Shown: positions 57,311-64,000 of the stretch, in pieces
Layout of the letters: each line of letters starts with the position of its first letter
Numbering within the stretch: position 1 is the stretch's first letter
Assembly (NCBI GenBank): GCA_947650285.1
Contig: CANTFL010000275.1
Span: forward strand, 124,047 to 188,046
Source of the DNA: Hyaloperonospora brassicae
Lineage: Eukaryota; Oomycota; Peronosporomycetes; Peronosporales; Peronosporaceae
Direction of reading: 5' to 3'
Length of the DNA: 64,000 nucleotides
The notes under the pieces: generated by a model
Told to the model about the DNA's origin: nothing
What the model saw: only the letters and a program-made list of their open reading frames with translations
Database searches by the model: none
Translations under genes and position numbers: made by a program

Positions 57311-58361
57311 CCTGGTAGCACTTATTGGTCCGTCCAACGACCACTATACCCTCATGTGACATGAACGGGTTGGATGAAGAGTTCGCTGTCACGCAACGCG
57401 TCAAGGCTTTACTTATTTGAGTGACATCGAATCGGGTGCGGTTGAATGAGTGAGTTCTACCATAAAAAACCGCCATAAGCGCCATTTTGGTGTACCTTGG
57501 CAGCGACCAACAACATGGCGCTATAGTTAGGTTCATTCAGAATGAACTTGTCGCCAGAAAGTAGCCTTGCTTCACCAGCAAGGCTATCAACAGGTCGATC
57601 AGTTGAGAGAACTCGGTACTCAACAGACAGAGCTGTTGAGATAGCAGCTATTCAATGCCGCTGTGGGTGAGACGACACACACGCGTCGTCTTAAAACCCT
57701 TAAGATAGACAGCTAAAAGTACAGAGGAGTCGAAAAAGACTCCTTGTTGAGATAATTGGTCGTGTCGGACGATGCCATAAGAGCCCGTCGCATCGTGGAC
57801 GACGTAATGCCAGTTTCATTCGCCCAGTCCAACTTGGATGTACGTGCGAAGGGTTGGGTTTTAGTACTTGAGCTACACGACCCATATTCATTGGATCGTC
57901 GAAAATTCAAGTCCCGAACCAGACAAACGTTTGAGCCGCCACAAGCCGAATTCTGGGCTCGTGCTGAGTTTTTGATACTCAGACAAGGTAAACAGGATGT
58001 GAACTTTTACCCGCATCACATCGGATACATCTCTCGAGTTACATAACTGCAAATTCGATAGATGAACACACGAAAATCATTTTTTATCCAGGGTCTACTT
58101 GGCCAACCCGTTAAGACCAACCTATTCCGGTTTAATTTGGAACCACTAAATCGAGAGTTCAGTGGCGGAACAGGAAGCATTTAGTATGAGACAGGCTCAA
58201 ACTACTATGACAGCCTATCGTCCACTGAGACGACAGGAAAGCGGACGTCCAGAAGCAATGGAAATATGTACGGTTGAGAGCGAGAGACATCGCTCTTCAA
58301 ATAACAAGCGATTGCAGAAGTGCAATCGCTGTACGTAGTTAGGACGCCACACTTATGTAGC
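57311..58361 (+). pseudogene. B3 gag remnant
   Basis: It aligns with the B2 gag in decayed form. KFKSRTRQTFEPPQAEFWAR (about 57909-57965) matches the B2 FEPPRDEF block, and QTTMTAYRPLRRQESGRPE lies near 58195-58260. The knuckle start KCNRC is near 58318 and is followed by a stop. Homology to gag then breaks at the insertion that begins near 58362. Numerous frameshifts. Confidence 0.8.
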
Positions 58362-59627
58362 ATATTGCGGAGAAAGAACGATGGAAAGTTCGGCTCGCGC
58401 GAACTGCCTTAAGTGCGAAACTAATCTGATTGGTGGACCGCGTTTGGAGATGGACCCGTTGGCGCGAGTGATGGGATCAAACTATTGAGTGCAGAAAAAT
58501 ATTGTTGAAGTTATGCAAGTTGATCTCACCAAAGGGCAAAAAGGAGTGCAGTCCCCGATCGAAATTGACCGCTCACATCCGCGTTTAAGGAATTGGATTG
58601 CCAAGCTGCAAGGACAGGATTACTAAAGAGATGATCAACATCTGGATTAAGAAATCGATGACAAACAATGGATGATGGGTTAAAGTGAAAGCAGGCTAAA
58701 GGAATGGATCACCAAGATTATGAAGCATGCCAAGTTACGGAAGCGACAGCGATCCGACCGTAGACGCCTGACCAAAGATGCAAAAGATTGATCACGATCT
58801 AATCTAGGTGTGTACTGCCTATTTGAGTGAACACATAATTAGTGCGGATTACATACCGCGATCCACTACCCGGACGATCCGCTAACCGTGCGATCCACTA
58901 CCGAGCGATCCACTGCCAAGCGGTACGCTACCCTACTATCTTCTGTGGACCACATGATGCGATATGTGAATTACATAGACAGGCGACACACAAAATTTGA
59001 CCTAGCGATCAGATAGGTATAGTCATAGGTTTCTGATTTGGTTGATTGACATCAAACAGAATTGAATTTGCAACGAAAGAGACGCGTCCACTTCTCCTGG
59101 GCAGGATCTTCGGCTTCCCGTCCAAAAGAGAGTCACCCGCGTCTGCGTCAACTCCACCCTTGAATTTTTGTGGCCAAGAGGAACATCAATTCTCACCCGT
59201 TTTAACTGCGAGCGGACGCAGTGAACCTCTCGGTTCCGATTTAAAAACGCGAGACAGCTCAGGTGGTCAGAAGGCTCGCTCATTAAGACTCACCCTTGTA
59301 CAAAGACAAATTTGGGAGAGCGCCTAATAATATACGCGACCGAGTGAGAAATTTATTCTTAATCCGCCTCTACGTTAGACCTGGTGAAGAATTTCCACCT
59401 GATTGACCCCCATATCTAAAATTGTCAAGTTCAGCCTCAGCTCAAGTTCACCAAGAAGATCACAACCCGCCCCACCGACGGGTACACAAGAAAAAAACAC
59501 AGAGCACGGAATAGGAGTACCCCCTCCGATAGTCAGTCGTCCAGGCGACAGTGGAAAGTGGGGGTCGTCTCGCGAAACGAATGTTCACAACTCCACCACA
59601 TTTATATATATAGTGTCTCACTTCCAG
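58362..59627. mobile_element. Unidentified 1.27-kb insertion in the B3 gag gene
   Basis: B2 and B1 are continuous across this point, whereas B3 has about 1.27 kb of unrelated sequence between its knuckle region and the aaacaggaatgagcg segment. It contains about five copies of a 15-17 base unit of the type cgatccactaccg (58858-58931). There is no open frame of note, terminal inverted repeat, or recognised LTR end. Both boundaries are approximate because a few host bases were lost. Confidence 0.6.
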
Positions 59628-61990
59628 TAAAAACAGGAATGAGCGATATGATCGTCCATTTACCAAAAAGGGCAGGGCAGTGGGCGTAGGTACAACGCTG
59701 TTGCGACTCCGCAACAGCGAAGCGGACCATCAAAAATGAACGGGGTCAGGAGGGCCGGAGTGCTCTAGTGATCCAGAAACCTCAAGAGAACATGCATACT
59801 TTTGACGAAAGTTGCTCCAGACACACAATAATTGTGTGTCTCTGCACTTGGTGATGCGTTTTGCTCATCACCATGAAGTTGCAAGTGAAAACAGATTTGT
59901 CACTTCGACTCTAGTTGAATGTGGGGCATCGAACCGTTCTTTTTCGTCGAAGGTCACTAAAGGGTCTTAGGCTCAAGAACGTTGATCGCGGCATTTCTTC
60001 AATGAGGATGACGGTGCGCCTTTCTTCAGTCACCTCGATAACCGTTGAGAAACGTGTAGTAGGAATCCACTACACGTTGGAGGGCAAACAGTACTTTGAT
60101 GACTTCATCGTACTAAACCTGGATGACAAATTTGATGTCATCCTGGGATTACCTTGGCTCAGAAAGTACGAGCCAAGAGTGAGCTGAAAGCAACTATCCG
60201 TGAAGATTCCTGGCGCTTGATCATCAGATGACCATCTGATGAACGTCTTGGAGCATCCACAAGCGTGTGGATGTACTGCAAGTGAGTGCGATGGCTCACT
60301 TGCGGTACGTTCGTTAGCACGACTGCACAAGAACTCCTTGTAGTTGATCACTACACAGTGGAGCAAGCTCCCGGCGGCGGTACAGAAGTACAGGCAGCAC
60401 CGAGGGTCCACCACTCGAATAAGCCGAGTGGACAGGGACAAGGATGCATGCTGGAAAGGGATCATTTTGGAAAGAAGAGACCGGTTGCCGCTGATCGGCC
60501 ACACGGTGGTCCTAGGTAGACTGAGAAGTAGACCGTAGATGATCGTTACCTGACAGCGGCTGCTCTGACACCGTCAGAACAATAGGAGTAAAAGATATCC
60601 AAAGTACTTGAGGAAAACATTCTTCAAGCGAGTATATGCTGGGGGAGAGAGACATCAGCATTCTGGGGGTTTGACCTTCTAGGAAGTGACTGAGCCATAA
60701 ACCTTCCTGATCAATAACGGATCAATCGTAGGCGATTATAAGCTTTATCTAATTTTGCCTCTGAAGTTGACTTTGCAGATAATTTAATTGCCAACGCTTG
60801 AACCGAATAGTATCTTGTGTGCTCAGACACCCATACCAAGGATGGACTTGATCATAGACGGTATGTCACAGAGTGCCATTTTCTCGTCCATAGATCGGAT
60901 GGATGGCTTCTATCAGATCCTATCGCGTGAACGGTACATCACGTACACAGCAGTAAGCACCCCCAGCGTTATGCTGTGGGAGTGGCTAGTGATGCGACAG
61001 GGGGTTAGTAACGTCCCTGCCACGTTCAACAGATGGGTAAAAAATCTATTGAGACCGGTGCGAGATTTTGCACCGAGTTACTTTGACGATGTGTTCGTTC
61101 ATAGCCGGTTTATGGGCGGAAAGACGGACGTGGAAGTTCACAGAACACACGTTCGTCAGGTTCGTCAACTTATGCGCAAGCATAAGTTGTACGCCGACCT
61201 CAAGAAGTGTATATTCGCGGCTAGCGAAATACCACTTCTTGGGCGTGTCGTGGGTAAACACGGCGTACGCCCTGATCCCAAAAACAGCAAGGCGATTACC
61301 GAAATGACCGCGCTGGTCGATGTCAAGGGACTTCGTAAGTTCCTTGGGCTAGTGGCATACTTGCACAGGTACTCACGCAACCACGCCGAGATGACCGGTC
61401 TTCTTTCTTGTTTACTAAATACAATTGTGAAGTGGTCCTGAAACGCTGACTGTCATCGTTTTTTTGAAGGTATCAAGTAGAGCTTGATGCAATAGTCTAT
61501 AGTGGCGAGTACAGATCAGGACAGACCATTCCATGTGGTCTGTAATGCCAGCGATTATGCGATCGGCTGTGCGTTGATGCAACTTAATACAGATGGCGCA
61601 GAGCGCGTCATCTGCTATCAATCGCGTCAGCCGCAAGCAGCTGAGAGTAATTACCCAGTGTATGATAAGGAAATCCGTGCCATGAAAAATGCACTGGATC
61701 AGATTTGCGTCTTCCTAATATGAGATAGACCGTTCATCGTATATACGGACCATGCGTCACTACGCACGGCCGTAACCGTTCACACCTCTCTCAAATAATG
61801 GCGTTGTAGCCGCTTTCTTTGCGGAGTACAACTTCTCCGTCAAATACAAGCCAGGACGACTAAATGTCGTCGCTGATGCGCTCTCGCGCCGACCCGATTC
61901 CGAGCCGGGAGCGCAATACAACTGTGAGGATAAGCTCACTGTTGCGCCACTTACGGTCAGTGTTCCGTCGTCAACGTTACTTGACGACAT
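59628..61990 (+). pseudogene. B3 protease, deleted reverse transcriptase and RNase H
   Basis: The protease end IVLNLDDKFDVILGLPWLRKYEPRV is at about 60105-60180, but the active-site region is decayed (LVECGASN in shifted frames near 59915). RT (60788-61441) keeps MLWEWLVMRQGVSN and SYFDDVFVHSR, but carries the same 510-base deletion as B1 (junction at 60821/60822). RNase H pieces VVCNASDYAIGCALMQ and KPGRLNVVADALSRRPD follow to 61990. Stops at 60185 and 61478 are shared with B1. The element cannot encode a working polymerase. Confidence 0.88.
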
Positions 61991-62072
61991 AAGGATGGCC
62001 TACGCAGAAGATAAGTATCTTCTGTGCTTAATGGATCATTAGGTATATACAACTCGTTAATCGTCGAAAGAT

Positions 62073-63120
62073 TTGTCGGCAACATACCGTTCATCTTTGG
62101 TTCCGTCTACGACACGCAACGTGTTGCTATATTATAAAGCCGTTGATGGCGACACTCCTCGTGTAGTCGTTCCCGCTTACAATAATTTGCTTTTGCGCAT
62201 CATGTATGAGTGTCACGATGCCCCAAAAGGTGGCCGTCGTGGTAGGGAAAAGACTTACCGTATAATGAGTCGTACCTTTACTGGCCCCGCCAGTATCAGT
62301 TTGTGCGCATGTACGTACGTTTGCCCTTTCAAATTTTGTCAACGGGTCAAGCCTAGTCTTCATATCGTGCACGTTAAGAGCCTCTGCCGTACCGGCAGGG
62401 TGGTGGCAGTCCGGTCCATGGACTTCGTCTTCCCTTGTTTCGGAGACGGCCACATGAATAATGGTATTCTTGTGTTCGTTGACCGGTTCAGCAAGATGGT
62501 GAATCTTGATGCAGTGCCCGACTCAATTACGACACAGGGCTGTGCTCGCGTTTTTATTGACACGATATCTCGACTACACGGACCACCCCGTGAACTCGTC
62601 CCTCCCTTGACCCTGGGTTTACGTCAGAGGTTTGGCAACCCGTGATCCGATCGCTCGGAACGAGTTCGAACATTTTAACATCTAAACTTTCCGAGACAGA
62701 TGATCAGATGGAACGAATAAGCCATATCCTCAAATAGCTAATTCGAGAATATGTCCATTCGTTCTCGAGTAGGGGCGAGTTCCTACCCATGGTGGAATTT
62801 GACATCAATAATTCGGTGCCTGCTACAACCCATCATACACCGTTCTTCGTGAATGTCTTACGCCGTACACGCCTGCCCACCCTCTTAGATTATGACTCTT
62901 GGACAAGGGGGAGGGATGCGATCGAGCGGAAACCGTTCTGGCTCTTGCTCATCACGTGCGACGCTAACGTCGTCACGTATGATGGCGATGTCGATCAGGT
63001 CGACATCGAAGAAGTAGATCATCCGAATAACAATGATGACGCTATTATCAATTTAGATGATGATTTACGATGCTGGTATTTTAAGCATTGCCAACGACTA
63101 TATCAGCTAGGAAGATAAAA
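62073..63120 (+). pseudogene. B3 integrase remnant with acidic extension
   Basis: DTPRVVVPAYNNLLLRIMYE and CHDAPKGGRRGREKTYR form the zinc-binding half. The core has VFVDRFSKMVNLDAV and ARVFIDTISRLHGPPREL, but the second aspartate region is mutated (PPLTLGL). After a frameshift, FDINNSVPATTHHTPFFVN continues, and near 62985-63070 the aspartate-rich extension (DQVDIEEVDHPNNNDDAIIN) is seen. Non-functional. Confidence 0.83.
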
Positions 63121-63369
63121 CACTTACTGATGTATAGAAAGAGGAGATGACTGTATCTGCAGTTCGCACAAGTCGAACTGAACGAAACAATGTCTCTTCA
63201 GCAAACGGATTTCTGCTGGCTCGAGAAGCCGTGGTCCGTTTCGTGCCGGTCTTCGTCGCTCACGCGTTAAACCGGCAGAAAAGGAACGCTGACAATAATG
63301 GAAGAGCAAATGTTTTTTTAATTTATTGGATGCGATCAAGTCCTATTATCTACGGCATATCTAGCTAAC

Positions 63370-64000
63370 CATGGAGTGACTAACGTGGACAGAAGTAAAC
63401 TACTGCCCTAATACATCGTCCCCTTTCGTGTTCTGCGCCGACAAGGCAACGCATACACGATTGAGATGCCGCGTAGAATTCGAACGCACCCTACGTTTTA
63501 TGTAGGACGTCTCCGTCCTTACTGTCAGTACGAGCCTTCTTCCTGGGGATATGAAAATACCCTACACGTTCAAGAATCGCCATGAGGTTCTTGCGCTCGC
63601 GCTCCCGGCGATCAGTCTGTTCGCGTAGTGAAGAGAACTCTCCAATCATCTTAGAGATCTCCTTGCGAGCTGTCGCCAGCTCGTCAACGAGGGAGCGAAA
63701 ATACCGCCCGACCTGAAGCTGTACGAAGGCTTAATCAGCACTATCCTTCGCACGATCACCCTCACGATCCTTGCGGTGCTTCCGCATTACATAGTATAGA
63801 GCAGTGCGCCTGTATTTCTCGTGCTTTATATTCTCGCGCGATTCAGAAATTGCTCGATCCATCCCGTGTTGGTCAATATGGTGAGTCGAACGAAATGGAG
63901 GATAGTTTTCCTCCTTCGCCACATCCTTTGTTTGAATCACACGGTAGTAAACTTCTTCCTTGTGGAGCGCATTTTGAACCACCGTGACGATTTAGGATTA
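63370..64000 (+). pseudogene. B3 integrase C-terminal domain and start of chromodomain, cut by window end
   Basis: It matches B1 29037-29660 almost base for base, including the SH3-like stretch encoding THPTFYVGRLRPYCQYE (about 63488-63540) and the chromodomain beginning FLVERILNHRDDLG at the last 50 bases. The antisense gene and the 3' LTR would lie beyond 64000. Confidence 0.85.

Overview
The window looks like a repeat-rich, gene-poor piece of a plant-pathogenic oomycete genome (Peronosporales; a downy mildew is most likely, but the species cannot be told from the sequence). The reasons are a necrosis- and ethylene-inducing-like protein (NLP), secreted effector-type genes with degenerate QxLR/RxL motifs, an INR/FPR-type oomycete core promoter, and chromodomain-bearing Ty3/gypsy elements of the oomycete kind.

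Layout. 1-2.5 kb: no supportable gene. 2.5-9.5 kb: a GC-rich island with the only two clearly intact conserved genes, a type 1 NLP (3169-4053) and a two-exon membrane-anchored RanBP2-zinc-finger/HECT ubiquitin ligase (7282-9497). 11.7-14.5 kb: an effector locus whose gene has lost its ATG (14022-14519) and whose upstream region is interrupted by a tandem array containing a 120-bp repeat. 14.8-18.7 kb: LTR debris, including a solo LTR with perfect target duplications nested inside another LTR, and the 3' end of a Ty3/gypsy element (A2) fused to a decapitated effector gene. 19-24 kb: AT-rich decay containing a minus-strand Ty1/copia remnant. 24-31.5 kb: Ty3/gypsy copy B1. 31.9-44.4 kb: a Ty1/copia element (C2) with both LTRs, split by Ty3/gypsy element A1 (36.0-43.7 kb). 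44.8-45.9 kb: an intact effector paralogue on the minus strand, with the same upstream block as the 14-kb locus. 46.6-54.6 kb: a full-length Ty3/gypsy copy, B2, with 5-bp target duplications. 55.8-64 kb: copy B3, cut by the window end and itself carrying two insertions.

How the parts relate. All retroelements are inactivated by stops or frameshifts, but domain order is clear: gag with zinc knuckle, protease, RT, RNase H, integrase, chromodomain. Families A and B both carry an additional gene on the opposite strand between the chromodomain and the 3' LTR. In A1 it is an uninterrupted 251-codon frame. In B it is broken, yet amino-acid similarity is recognisable between the diverged copies B1 and B2. 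Three effector paralogues share signal-peptide and motif regions and have been reshaped by duplication, start loss, tandem-repeat insertion and retroelement fusion.
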